NCBI GenBank assembly: GCA_002408085.1
Contig: DHQL01000021.1
Span: forward strand, 68,827-132,826
From: Spirochaeta sp. UBA5339
GTDB taxonomy: Bacteria > Spirochaetota > Spirochaetia > DSM-2461
Reading direction: 5' to 3'
Length of the DNA: 64,000 nucleotides
Shown here: piece by piece, positions 1 through 8,718 of the stretch
Layout of the letters: each line of letters starts with the position of its first letter
How positions within the stretch are numbered: position 1 is the first letter of the stretch
Notes under the pieces: model-generated
What the model was told of the DNA's origin: nothing
The model's input: the letters and a program-made list of their open reading frames with translations, nothing else
Databases searched by the model: none
Position numbers and translations under genes: made by a program

Positions 1-64
1 CGAACCTGCAGCACCAGTCGAATCTACAGCACCAGTCGAATCTACAGCACCAGTCGAATCTACA
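1..64 (+). repeat. 18-bp in-frame tandem repeat
   Basis: Three perfect copies of an 18-bp unit (GCACCAGTCGAATCTACA) occupy 11-28, 29-46 and 47-64. The first ten bases of the window match the end of a further copy at 8 of 10 positions, so the array probably continues to the left. It encodes APVEST repeats and runs into 9-bp GCACCGGCA units. It is a variable-number repeat candidate within the linker of the helicase gene. Confidence 0.85.
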
Positions 65-3025
65 GCACCGGCAGCACCGGCAGCACCCGCAGCCGCTGCC
101 GCTGCCGCTACCCTGTCACCTGCCGCTGAAACCGAAGACATCCCCCTCTTCCAGGGCCTCTCGGAAGAGGAGATGCATATACAGAAGGAGGACCCCCGGT
201 ACGATCTGGTCTTTACCCTCACCGGAAACGGCGAGTCCGGCATCCATGTCCGCCCGGCCCTGCTGCGCCTGAGGGAGGGGATGAGAAGCGGCGGTATCCT
301 TCGTTATAAGGCATCCCGTCCCGTTTCGCCTCTGTCAGAGAGTCAGCAGCTCCTGCTGGACCGCCTTACTGACGGCGGAACCATAGAGGAGGGAGGTTCC
401 CTTCCTCTGGAGGAGTGTCTTGAAGAGGTGGCCGCCCAGGAAGAGCTCTTTACCTCGGCCCGCATCCCTATATCCATACACAGGGCCGCCAGCCTTCAGA
501 CGGGCTTCCACTTTCAGGAACTCCTTCACGACGACAGGCCCCTCTACAGCCCCGAGTACCGCTTTCTCGATGCCGGCGGAACTGTTCTTCACAGAGAACT
601 CAAACGTTCTGCCATCGTACTCAGAAGCAAGAGGGTCTTCTGCCTGGACGAGGAGGGGGGCAATCTGGCCTTTCTTCCCGAGGACTCGAACACCTCATTC
701 TTTGTGAACCTTCTTCTCTCCAAGAGTCAGGGCTTTCTCCCCGCCGATATTCAGGGGATCTGCCGGCTTACAGGGAAGATGAGCAACCACGCCATCGATC
801 TGGATGAGAACTACTCCCCCGTCAGCGTGCGGAAGTCTTCACCAAGGCCGATCCTTAAGATCAGGAGCCGTCAGGAGAAGACGGAAACCTTTTTCTTCTT
901 CCGCTACGGTCACCGGGACGTGGCCTACCAGTCTCCTGTGACCTGGATGCAGCCGGATATCCCCGAGCCCGCAGCCGGAGCCGCAGCCGGAGAGAAGGCC
1001 GAGGCCCCCATTCTTATTATCCTGAAAAGGGACAAGGAGAAGGAAGCCGCCCTGGTAGGTGAGATTGTCGAGGCTATTTCCGATCACCTGAACTTTGAAA
1101 AGGGCTACTACGCCGGCATGCTCAGCGGCAACAAGGAGGGGGACCTCCGTCTGGATATCTCTCTGGAGGAGTTTCTCGGGTACTACACCAAACGCCTGGG
1201 TGCCCTGGGGGTGGAGCTGCAGCTGGAGGACAGAAAGATCTCCAGCACCGCATCGGTTCAGTACAGTGTGGGCAACACCACCGACTGGCTTGAGGTGGAC
1301 GCCATGGTTGAGGACCCTGATACCGAGGAGCTGAAGAAGCTCTTCTTCGATGACCACTTCCAGACCCTGGGGCTGATCAGCACCGGGGACAGCTATGTCC
1401 GCCTATCCGAGAGTGATATAAGACAGCTGGAGTATCTGAGGCTTCAGGGAATGGACGATCAGGGCCGCCTTGAGACCTCCACACGGAACTTCTCCGTTAT
1501 CGACCATATCTACGAGCAGGTGGCCGACTCCGACGACTCCCCTGTGGATGATCTTGTGGAGCAGGCCCGGCTGATCCGGGAAGCCTCTGCTGAAGGGGCT
1601 GAAGCGGACTTCCATAAGCCCGAAGGCCTGAACGCCACCCTCCGTCCCTACCAGAAGGCGGGATTCAACTGGCTCCTGCGCCTCCATCAGACCGGCTGTC
1701 ACGGCTGTCTTGCAGACGATATGGGTCTCGGAAAGACCCTGCAGACCCTCAGCCTTCTCCAGCACCTGAAGGCCACGGGTGAGCTGAAGACCAGTCTTCT
1801 TATTGCGCCGGTTGTTACCCTGGCCAACTGGGAGAGTGAGATGGCCAGGTTTACTCCGGACCTGAAGTCCTGCCGCCATGCGGGCACAGAGCGTCTGGAC
1901 AGCGCGGAAGGGTTCGCGGAGTATGACCTGATTATTGTCAGCTACCACACCCTCAGAAACGATGTGGATATCTTTTTGGACTTCGAGTTCGACTACATCG
2001 TTCTCGATGAGGCCCACTATATCAAGAACGCCGGGTCCAGGATCTTCAAGGCGGTCCGCTCTCTTAAGAGCCGCCACCGCCTATCCTTGACGGGAACACC
2101 CCTGGAGAACAACACCATGGAGCTCTGGTCCCAGTTCAGCTTCCTTACTCCGGGACTTTTGGGAAGCAGCAAGGAGTTCTACAACCGCTTTGCCCAGCCC
2201 ATAGAGAAGAAGAAGGACGACGAGGCCCTGACGGTGCTCCGGGACACGGTCTCCCCCTTTATGCTGCGCCGCCGCAAAGAGGACGTACTGGATGATCTTC
2301 CCCCCAAGGAGATCATTATCCACTACAGCGATATGCTCCCCGGGCAGGAAGCCCTCTACAACAGGTACAGGGACTTTTACAGGGCACGGGTCAAGGGGCT
2401 TATCGACGACAAGGGCCTGGCGGGCTCGTCGGTGGAGATTTTCCAGTTCCTTCTCAAGCTCCGTCAGCTGGCTATCTATCCTCCCATGACGGGAGACGCC
2501 GATGCCATGGCCCTCTCATCGGGCAAGATGGACGCCCTCAGGGACGTTCTGGACGAGGTGCTTCAGGAGGATCACAAGATCCTGATCTTCTCACAATTCC
2601 TGGGCTCCCTGGACGCCATGGGCGACTTCTGCCGGACCCAGCACTGGGACTACTCCCGCATTACCGGACAGACTGCCGACAGGGCCGAGGAGATCCGCCG
2701 CTTTCAGGAGGACGAGGACGTCAGAATCTTCCTTCTCAGCCTCAAGGCCGGGGGAGTGGGGATCAACCTTACCGCCGCCGACTACGTAGTCCTCTTCGAC
2801 CCCTGGTGGAACCCCGCTGCGGAAAGACAGGCCATCGACCGGGCTCACCGTATGGGACAGAAGCGCAAGGTCATCTCCTACAAGATGATCACCCGGGGAA
2901 CCATCGAAGAGAAAATCCTCCGAATGCAGGAAGAGAAAACTGCCCTGATGGACGGCATCATGCAGGACGACTCCTCCATCTTCTCAAGCCTTGGAGAGGA
3001 TGAAGTGATGGGGCTCTTCGAGTAA
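2..3025 (+). CDS. SNF2-family DEAD/DEAH helicase (5' truncated)
   Basis: ATP-dependent DNA translocase of the SNF2/Rad54-like bacterial family, cytoplasmic, presumably acting on DNA or nucleoprotein. The reading frame is open to the left edge, so the true start lies outside; 1007 residues are visible. The first part is an Ala/Pro-rich low-complexity linker (three exact copies of a six-residue APVEST unit, then PAA and poly-Ala), followed by a long SNF2-associated region. The motor begins near visible residue 550: Walker A in DDMGLGKT (about 571), DEAH box (about 667), SLTGTPLENN, then the C-terminal helicase lobe with GGVGINLT and RAHRMGQ. Bacterial homologues often carry a SWIM zinc finger at the N-terminus; that part would be upstream of this window. 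The first internal ATG (173) is not the real start, because coding sense continues upstream of it. Confidence 0.9.
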   Translation, partial: EPAAPVESTAPVESTAPVESTAPAAPAAPAAAAAAATLSPAAETEDIPLFQGLSEEEMHIQKEDPRYDLVFTLTGNGESGIHVRPALLRLREGMRSGGILRYKASRPVSPLSESQQLLLDRLTDGGTIEEGGSLPLEECLEEVAAQEELFTSARIPISIHRAASLQTGFHFQELLHDDRPLYSPEYRFLDAGGTVLHRELKRSAIVLRSKRVFCLDEEGGNLAFLPEDSNTSFFVNLLLSKSQGFLPADIQGICRLTGKMSNHAIDLDENYSPVSVRKSSPRPILKIRSRQEKTETFFFFRYGHRDVAYQSPVTWMQPDIPEPAAGAAAGEKAEAPILIILKRDKEKEAALVGEIVEAISDHLNFEKGYYAGMLSGNKEGDLRLDISLEEFLGYYTKRLGALGVELQLEDRKISSTASVQYSVGNTTDWLEVDAMVEDPDTEELKKLFFDDHFQTLGLISTGDSYVRLSESDIRQLEYLRLQGMDDQGRLETSTRNFSVIDHIYEQVADSDDSPVDDLVEQARLIREASAEGAEADFHKPEGLNATLRPYQKAGFNWLLRLHQTGCHGCLADDMGLGKTLQTLSLLQHLKATGELKTSLLIAPVVTLANWESEMARFTPDLKSCRHAGTERLDSAEGFAEYDLIIVSYHTLRNDVDIFLDFEFDYIVLDEAHYIKNAGSRIFKAVRSLKSRHRLSLTGTPLENNTMELWSQFSFLTPGLLGSSKEFYNRFAQPIEKKKDDEALTVLRDTVSPFMLRRRKEDVLDDLPPKEIIIHYSDMLPGQEALYNRYRDFYRARVKGLIDDKGLAGSSVEIFQFLLKLRQLAIYPPMTGDADAMALSSGKMDALRDVLDEVLQEDHKILIFSQFLGSLDAMGDFCRTQHWDYSRITGQTADRAEEIRRFQEDEDVRIFLLSLKAGGVGINLTAADYVVLFDPWWNPAAERQAIDRAHRMGQKRKVISYKMITRGTIEEKILRMQEEKTALMDGIMQDDSSIFSSLGEDEVMGLFE

Positions 3026-3174
3026 AGCCCTGTCAGTTTTGGGGGGAAGTATCCCCCTCGTCTCCGCAGCCTTCTCTGTCCGGGCTCACTTCAGGCTCCG
3101 TCACCTGCGCCTGCCGCCCGGACGTCTGCTCCGACTATCCCCTCAAAGCCTTTGGTATCGGTTTGAGTTTTAGA

Positions 3175-5196
3175 TTAATTGTTCTTGTTTTTCATCCGCA
3201 GCCAGACTCCAAGGCCCAGGGACATCCCCAGCAGGGCGAGGATAAAGATAGCGCTGTCCGCCAGGTAGAAGGGGAGGTTGGGGTAGTCCGAATCCTTGCA
3301 GTGGAGCCTGGTGATTCCCCGCAGATCCGTGCCCTGCACCTCAATTACACCGCTGAAGTCTCTCGGGGAAGTCTTTGACAGTACTTCCATGGCTGTTTCA
3401 AGGGATGCTGCAACTCCGGGCTCCTCAGCCATCTGTACATTGCTTCCGCTGAAACCGTAACTGCTGACATTAAATTTACTGATATCAGAGACATCCATCC
3501 GGACCTTGTAGGAGGTGGTTGTTTCATATTTGTCCCAGTTCTCATAGGAGAGAGCTCCCCGCTCTTCCAGATAGCCTGTAAAGGCGGAGTCGATAATATC
3601 GTTTACAGCGGCCAGCTGCTCCTCAAGGAATTTGCTGCGGACCCGGGAAGCCCTCCGTATCAGGTTTTCCACGGTGGGGCTGGAGTTTCCGAAGTACTCC
3701 TTCAAAGCGCCCCCTGCGGGGAACTCAAAGCTGTCATCAACATTGAAATCCTCGGGAAGATCTTCAATAACCTGCACATACTCCCTGACCAGAGCAAAGG
3801 CGCTGCTGTCCTGAAACTCATCCTCATACTCCTCCATGTAGGGCAGTTCCCTGTCCAGAGAGAAGGGATAGAAGCTGGTGTAGAACTCATATATTCCCAT
3901 CCGATCGCTGTAGGCCATGGCAGAGAGAAAGAAAAACTCATCAGTCATCTGAACCCGGTCAATCAGATCCACCAGTTCCAGGGCGGGAGAGAAGTCGGGA
4001 AGCTCCGCATCCCCACTGCCCAGAAGATAGACCGAGGAGCTGTCATCGGGAACAGGTATCCATGGGACGCCATGAAAGTTCAGGGTTTGACCAATCTTAA
4101 AAGGCGTATCAGTCACGACTTCATCAAAGTCCGAGGGCATATTCTTTGTGGTGAGGTATCGGGTTATCTGCTGAAGCTTGTAGGGCATATCCCCCAGGGG
4201 GATCAGAGAAAAAAACAGGGCTGCTGCAAGAGAGATCCACAGAGGAAGGAAGCGGTCTCCCTTCTTTACAGGGGCTTTGGCAAGGTCCCGCTTCAGAGAG
4301 TAGAGGCCGCTGAGTCCGATGATTCTGACCAGGGTTCCTCCTTCATCAACGGGGTAGCCCTCGGCGGTGATCCTCTGTCCGGGAATCACCTTCTTCTCCC
4401 ATCCTGCCGGGAAGGTCAGAGTGTGACGGGCAATGGAGTAGTCCTCTCCATCCTTTTCCAGTATACCGCTGATATTTACGGCCTTCTTCATTTTCTTCTT
4501 CCTGGCGAACCTGGGGGTCCCGGGAAGGATAAATACCAGTGAAATCAGAACGGCTGCAGCCGCGGCAGCAGCCTTAAGGGCAGGCTGGGGGAAGGCTATG
4601 GCTGCTGTCACTGCCAGGGCCGCCAGGATGGACGGGAGGACCCGATAGTCGCTGTTCAGGTAGTAGACCTCTTCGGGACTCAGTTCACGGCCCGGGGTGA
4701 GTTCAAATCCTTTCTCGTCATCACTGCTTTTTTTTCTGTAGCTTTTTCCCTCGGCCAGAGCCTGGCGGACCGAGCTCTCCTCTACTGCATTGAACCTGCC
4801 GTTCAGGCTGAGCACGGCGGCGCCTTTCTTGTGGCCGTAGTCGATGATTTCCGCTCTGTTATTTTCTGCAAGGTGGGGCGTCAGCCACTCTTTGGGCTCC
4901 ACAATCACATCACCCAGGGTCATAACCGTTTCGGCTGTGCCTCCTCTTACTTCAAGGGTGTTTGTAACGGCGGACCCTTCTACTATATGGACAGGGGTTC
5001 CTGCCTTGAAGGGGGTCTTGTAGAGGTATTCCAGAGCGGTGGCTTCGGGAAGAGTCAGGGCCCGTCCCTCCTTCAGACCCTCTGTAATCTCTTTTGACAG
5101 ACTTTTCTGCTGACTCTTTTTAGAGTAGAACCGGATCATGTTGACCACTGATACAACAACAAGTATCAGGTAAAGTAAAAGTCGTAATTCATTCAT
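3175..5196 (-). CDS. Large membrane protein of unknown function
   Basis: 673-residue protein that I do not recognise. It has an N-terminal membrane anchor (about residues 4-22), a pair of hydrophobic segments near residues 190-235 that include an Ala-rich helix, another near 330-350, and a C-terminal membrane segment (about 645-665) followed by a short basic tail. A long loop of roughly 290 residues, acidic and rich in aromatic residues, lies between the last two and is probably outside the membrane. No signal-peptidase II Cys, enzyme motif or repeat was seen. It is convergent with the helicase gene and divergent from the AIM24 cluster. Codon use resembles its neighbours, and the reading frame is uninterrupted, so it is confidently a gene; its role cannot be assigned. 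Confidence 0.8.
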   Translation of the reverse strand: MNELRLLLYLILVVVSVVNMIRFYSKKSQQKSLSKEITEGLKEGRALTLPEATALEYLYKTPFKAGTPVHIVEGSAVTNTLEVRGGTAETVMTLGDVIVEPKEWLTPHLAENNRAEIIDYGHKKGAAVLSLNGRFNAVEESSVRQALAEGKSYRKKSSDDEKGFELTPGRELSPEEVYYLNSDYRVLPSILAALAVTAAIAFPQPALKAAAAAAAVLISLVFILPGTPRFARKKKMKKAVNISGILEKDGEDYSIARHTLTFPAGWEKKVIPGQRITAEGYPVDEGGTLVRIIGLSGLYSLKRDLAKAPVKKGDRFLPLWISLAAALFFSLIPLGDMPYKLQQITRYLTTKNMPSDFDEVVTDTPFKIGQTLNFHGVPWIPVPDDSSSVYLLGSGDAELPDFSPALELVDLIDRVQMTDEFFFLSAMAYSDRMGIYEFYTSFYPFSLDRELPYMEEYEDEFQDSSAFALVREYVQVIEDLPEDFNVDDSFEFPAGGALKEYFGNSSPTVENLIRRASRVRSKFLEEQLAAVNDIIDSAFTGYLEERGALSYENWDKYETTTSYKVRMDVSDISKFNVSSYGFSGSNVQMAEEPGVAASLETAMEVLSKTSPRDFSGVIEVQGTDLRGITRLHCKDSDYPNLPFYLADSAIFILALLGMSLGLGVWLRMKNKNN

Positions 5197-5534
5197 TTAT
5201 TAATTCTCCTGGAACCTGTTTGTCAGTCATCGGAACTGGCTATTCTGCCGGAGCAGTCCGGCGGTATTGTAAACGTATTGAAGATAAGAAAGTTAATCAT
5301 CGAGGGGGATATTAATGATACTGTTTCTATCAAAATCAACTCCGGGCTGCAAAATCAGGTTAAGCTGAAGATACTGCAACTTCAGAAAATTCTCAAACCG
5401 GGGATGCATTTTCCGTATATTTGAACCGGAACTGGTAAAAATAAATCTGAAAATAAGGAATCTCTCTCAAAAATGGTATACTGCAGACTGTATCAACTAT
5501 ACTGAATAGAACAGTAAACACAAGGAGACGGTTG
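5197..5534. other. Divergent intergenic region, 338 bp
   Basis: No gene is supported here. It separates the minus-strand membrane protein from the plus-strand AIM24 cluster and should hold promoters for both. Two TATACT hexamers (5477-5482 and 5498-5503) are possible -10 boxes for the AIM24 genes, but neither has a good -35 box at 16-18 bp. A 6-bp inverted repeat CTGAAG/CTTCAG lies near 5365-5386. Confidence 0.4.
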
Positions 5535-6200
5535 ATGAAAGCAGTCATTGAGGGAAATCCCTCATTCAGTCATGTTCACATTGATCTGGAACCGGGAGAG
5601 ACAGTTATCGCAGAGAGCGGAGCCATGCAGTCCATGGCGGCGGAACTGAATATGAAGGCGAAATCCAACGGCGGATTCTTCCCGGGACTTGCCAAAAAAA
5701 TCTTCGGCGGAGAGTCCTTCTTCGTCAATGAATTCAAAAACAGCGGAGTCCGCCCCATGCGGGTCACCATCGCCCAGGATGTTCCCGGTGAGATCCGGGA
5801 GCTGAATCTCAGAGACGGCAGTGCCATCTGTCTGCAGAGAGGTGCCTGGCTGGCCTCGGCGGGAGATGTCAAACTGAAAACCGTATGGGCCGGCTTTGTG
5901 TCCTGGTTTATCGGTGAGGGACTGATCAAACTCAAGGCCTCCGGAAACGGAACCATCTGGTACGGCGCCTACGGCGGTATTATCGAACGGAAGGTGGAGG
6001 GAGAACTGAAGGTCGATGACGGTCACCTTGTGGCCTATGAACCCTCCCTGAAGCTGAAGGTCGCCCTGGCAGGGGGACTGATTGCCAGCATCACCAGCGG
6101 TGAGGGATTCGTTTCAAAGGTCGTCGGTACGGGAACTGTATATATTCAGACCCGCAGTCTCAAGGGACTGGCCTCCTGGCTGAACCCCAAGTTCAGATAG
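5535..6200 (+). CDS. AIM24 / TIGR00266 family protein, copy 1
   Basis: 221-residue member of the AIM24 (TIGR00266) family, a beta-rich fold of uncertain biochemical role in bacteria. Visible family hallmarks are the opening HIDLEPGETVIAESGAM stretch, glycine-rich strands, and the C-terminal GEGFVSKVVGTGTVYIQTRS segment. The in-frame TTG at 5532 directly precedes the ATG at 5535; I prefer the ATG because the AAGGAG ribosome site (5522-5527) then sits 7 bases away. It has no signal peptide or membrane segment. It is the first of three consecutive paralogues on the same strand, 59 bp ahead of the second. Confidence 0.85.
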   Translation: MKAVIEGNPSFSHVHIDLEPGETVIAESGAMQSMAAELNMKAKSNGGFFPGLAKKIFGGESFFVNEFKNSGVRPMRVTIAQDVPGEIRELNLRDGSAICLQRGAWLASAGDVKLKTVWAGFVSWFIGEGLIKLKASGNGTIWYGAYGGIIERKVEGELKVDDGHLVAYEPSLKLKVALAGGLIASITSGEGFVSKVVGTGTVYIQTRSLKGLASWLNPKFR

Positions 6201-6259
6201 ATGCCTCCGGGCGGAAACCGGCTGAATTGCCGGAGCTGCCTGACAAAATGGAGTAGACA

Positions 6260-6955
6260 ATGAATATTGAAATACTAAAACGCCCCTCCAATTCGGCCGC
6301 CAGGGTCACCCTCGACCCCGGCGAGACCCTGACCGCAGAAGGGGGATCGATGATCGCCATGAGCGGCGACATGAATATTGAAACAAGGATCAACAAGAAA
6401 GAGGGAGGAGCCAAGGGCTTCTTCAAGGGCCTGGCCCGCAAGCTGGCGGGAGAGGGCCTTTTCCTGAACCACTACACTCCCGGTTCAAGCGGAGGAGACG
6501 TCTTTCTGGCACCCCCTCTTCCCGGAGACATGGCCGTTCTGGATCTGGCGGGGGGCAAGAAGCTGAAGGTACAGAACAGCTCCTTTGTGGCCCATACGGA
6601 CAGTGTGAACATGAACATCAAGTGGGAAGGGTTCAAGAACGTCTTTTCCGGTGAGAATATGATCTGGCTGGAGATGTCCGGAGAGGGCATGGTGATTATC
6701 AACGCCTTCGGCATGATCTATCCGGTACAGGTGGACGGCGAGTATGTGGTGGATACGGGCAATATCGCCGCCTTTGAGGACTCTCTTGACTTTAAGATCA
6801 GCAAGGCATCAAAGAGCATCTTCTCCTCCGTTGCAGGAGGGGAGGGACTGGTCTGCCGCTTCAAGGGAAAGGGGACCGTCTGGTGCCAGACCCATGCCGA
6901 CAGGGCCTTCGGGTACTCACTTACACCCTTTCTCAAACCCAGGGAGGAGAAATAA
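6260..6955 (+). CDS. AIM24 / TIGR00266 family protein, copy 2
   Basis: 231-residue paralogue of the flanking genes. It shares the same order of elements: LDPGETLTAEGGSMIAM near the start, a Lys/Gly-rich loop, SGENMIWLEMSGEGMVIINAFG in the middle, and GEGLVCRFKGKGTVWCQTH near the end. A GGAG site lies about 7 bases before the ATG. The gene ends only 2 bp before the start of copy 3, so those two are almost certainly translated from one message. No exported or membrane region is seen. Function of the family in bacteria is unsettled; membership is clear, role is not. Confidence 0.85.
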   Translation: MNIEILKRPSNSAARVTLDPGETLTAEGGSMIAMSGDMNIETRINKKEGGAKGFFKGLARKLAGEGLFLNHYTPGSSGGDVFLAPPLPGDMAVLDLAGGKKLKVQNSSFVAHTDSVNMNIKWEGFKNVFSGENMIWLEMSGEGMVIINAFGMIYPVQVDGEYVVDTGNIAAFEDSLDFKISKASKSIFSSVAGGEGLVCRFKGKGTVWCQTHADRAFGYSLTPFLKPREEK

Positions 6956-6957
6956 CC

Positions 6958-7659
6958 ATGGCCGATATAAACACAGACAGAACAGACTACCCCTACAGCC
7001 TGGAGAGTCAGCCCGCCTACGGAATGCTTAATGTAAAGATCCCCGCAGGGAAGACTCTTAAGGTGGAAGCCTCGGCCATGGCCTGGATGGACAGCTCCCT
7101 GAGCCTGAAGACAAAGATGGGTGGAGGCCTGAAGCGCCTTGTTTCCGGTGAAAACCTTTTTATCTCCGAGTACACCGCCTCTAAAGGGGATGCGGAGATG
7201 GGGATCGCCCCGGGATCTCCCGGTGAGATAGGCCACTTCTATCTGGAGGACTCAAAGGTCTATCTGCAGAACTCATCCTTTCTGGCCGCCAGTCCGGACC
7301 TGGAGATCAGTGTGCAGTTTCAGGGGTTCAAGGGATTTTTCTCGGGTGAGAAGTTCTTTATGATTGAGTGCTCGGGAACCGGCGATCTCTGGTACAACAC
7401 CTACGGCGGCCTGATCGAGATCGATGTGACCGACAACTACGTTGTGGACACCGGCTATATTGTGGGATTTACCGAGGGACTAACCTATGACGTCCACCCT
7501 GTGGCGGGCTTGAAGAGCACCTTCTTTTCGGGAGAGGGGCTGGTCTGCCGCTTCTCGGGTTCCGGGAAGGTCTGGATTCAGACCCGCCTGGCATCGGCCT
7601 TCGTAAACTGGGCCGACCCCTTCCGGCGGGTGAAAAAGAAGAAAAACGATAACGACTGA
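6958..7659 (+). CDS. AIM24 / TIGR00266 family protein, copy 3
   Basis: 233-residue third paralogue. The frame is open further upstream to 6883, inside copy 2, but the start is placed at the ATG at 6958 because a strong AGGAGGAG-type ribosome site lies just before it and the upstream 25 residues show no family similarity. Motifs include GKTLKVEASAMAWMDSS, SGEKFFMIECSGTGDLWYNTYGG and GEGLVCRFSGSGKVWIQTR. The C-terminus is basic (RRVKKKKNDND). Copies 2 and 3 share the GLVCRF motif that copy 1 lacks, suggesting they are the closer pair. Confidence 0.85.
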   Translation: MADINTDRTDYPYSLESQPAYGMLNVKIPAGKTLKVEASAMAWMDSSLSLKTKMGGGLKRLVSGENLFISEYTASKGDAEMGIAPGSPGEIGHFYLEDSKVYLQNSSFLAASPDLEISVQFQGFKGFFSGEKFFMIECSGTGDLWYNTYGGLIEIDVTDNYVVDTGYIVGFTEGLTYDVHPVAGLKSTFFSGEGLVCRFSGSGKVWIQTRLASAFVNWADPFRRVKKKKNDND

Positions 7660-7720
7660 GAGAGCGCCTGCAGCAGCCCGGGTACGAGTGCGCCGCGGGC
7701 AGCTGCGGATTGCCGGAGGG

Positions 7721-8458
7721 CTACTCCTGCAGTTCTTTCAGCTTGTCCTCCACCTGCTCCCTCTTCAGGGTGCTCAGGTAGGAGAACTTCTTTTCAAGGG
7801 TGCTTTCCAGCAGGGAGACCGCCTTTTCTTTGTCTTCATTATGAAGGGCCACCAGTGCCGCGTTATACCAGGCGTCGGGAAATCCGGGGTCCTGTTCCAG
7901 CAGCTTGCCGTAGATCTTCTCAGCCTTGGTCCACTCCAGTCTCCTTATATGGCAGAGACCCAGATTGTCCTGAATCACCGGAGACTCCTCATCATAGTTC
8001 CATGCCTCTTCATTGACCTCTAGGGCCCGGTCCAGTTTGTCCAGAAGGATCAGGAAAAATCCCAGGTTGCTGTAGAGGGCGGTGGTTCTGTAGCCGTTTG
8101 CAAGTAGGTCTTCCAGCTCCTCAACCGCCTCTGAAAGGCGTCCCTTCTTCCAGTGGATAAGGGCGTTGTAGCAGCGGGCGTGGTCGGAGTTGAATTTGGC
8201 TCCGGGGTTCTCTATCAGAAAGTTGAAAATCCGCTCTGCATCATCGGGGTTCCCCTCCTTGAGAAGGAGGTATCCCACTGTGAGCTGGTGCTTCTCGGGA
8301 AGTCCCTCTTCTATGGATCTTTTAAGGAGATTAAGTGCCTTGACCGTGTCTCCGTTGCCGTATGTTTTAAGGCCCTTGTAATATAGGGGCAGGCTTCTGA
8401 ACCGGAACAGAAGATAGGCAATCAGGATAACGGGAAAGATTATAATCATGGCATTCAT
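7721..8458 (-). CDS. Membrane-anchored TPR-repeat protein
   Basis: 245-residue protein with one N-terminal membrane helix (about residues 5-20, MIIIFPVILIAYLLF) and then a solenoid of tetratricopeptide-like helices. Recognisable TPR signatures include YNALIHWKKGRLSEAVEEL, LYSNLGFFLILLDKLDRAL and AWYNAALVALHNEDKEKA. The frame could open earlier (8515), but the ATG at 8458 is preceded by GAGGAG at a normal distance and starts directly with the membrane helix. Such proteins are usually scaffolds for protein complexes at the membrane; a specific partner is not evident. It is convergent with the AIM24 cluster and divergent from the GPH symporter. Confidence 0.8.
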   Translation of the reverse strand: MNAMIIIFPVILIAYLLFRFRSLPLYYKGLKTYGNGDTVKALNLLKRSIEEGLPEKHQLTVGYLLLKEGNPDDAERIFNFLIENPGAKFNSDHARCYNALIHWKKGRLSEAVEELEDLLANGYRTTALYSNLGFFLILLDKLDRALEVNEEAWNYDEESPVIQDNLGLCHIRRLEWTKAEKIYGKLLEQDPGFPDAWYNAALVALHNEDKEKAVSLLESTLEKKFSYLSTLKREQVEDKLKELQE

Positions 8459-8616
8459 GGGGACTCCTCGGGGATTTTCTGATGAATCATACCGGAGCAG
8501 GCCCGTCTGTGACAAGTTATACCCGATGCAGGTTCGGAATATTCCCCGGTCCTGAAGCCTTTTACAGGTTTGTTGTGCGTATTTGAGGGGAATGTAAAAA
8601 AAAGTGAAGAAAAAGT

Positions 8617-8646
8617 TTGACAGATATGAAATTCCGATCTTATACT
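8617..8646 (+). promoter_or_regulatory. Sigma-70 type promoter for the GPH symporter operon
   Basis: TTGACA at 8617-8622, an 18-bp spacer and TATACT at 8641-8646: a near-consensus housekeeping promoter 73 bp upstream of the symporter start. The palindromic operator lies immediately downstream of the -10 box, covering the expected transcription start. Confidence 0.75.
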
Positions 8647-8647
8647 G

Positions 8648-8677
8648 TGACAGCTGTAATATTACAGCTGTAATATA
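8648..8677. promoter_or_regulatory. Palindromic operator overlapping the transcription start
   Basis: A perfect 22-bp palindrome (ACAGCTGTAATATTACAGCTGT, read as two 11-base arms) spans 8650-8671. The same bases form a direct repeat, ACAGCTGTAATAT at 8650 and 8664, and two overlapping palindromic boxes of the form TKACAGCTGTAA (8648-8659, 8662-8673). Position right after the -10 box fits repression by the TetR-family protein encoded two genes on. Confidence 0.75.
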
Positions 8678-8718
8678 ATTATTAAAAGTCTATTTTAGAA
8701 TACTTTAGGAGTAAATCA

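Noticed and set aside
1..64. Possible CRISPR array
   Set aside because: Units are contiguous without spacers and are in frame with the helicase; it is a coding tandem repeat.
7668..7703. Imperfect hairpin between copy 3 of AIM24 and the TPR gene
   Set aside because: Arms contain a mismatch and no T-tract follows on either strand, so I do not call a terminator.
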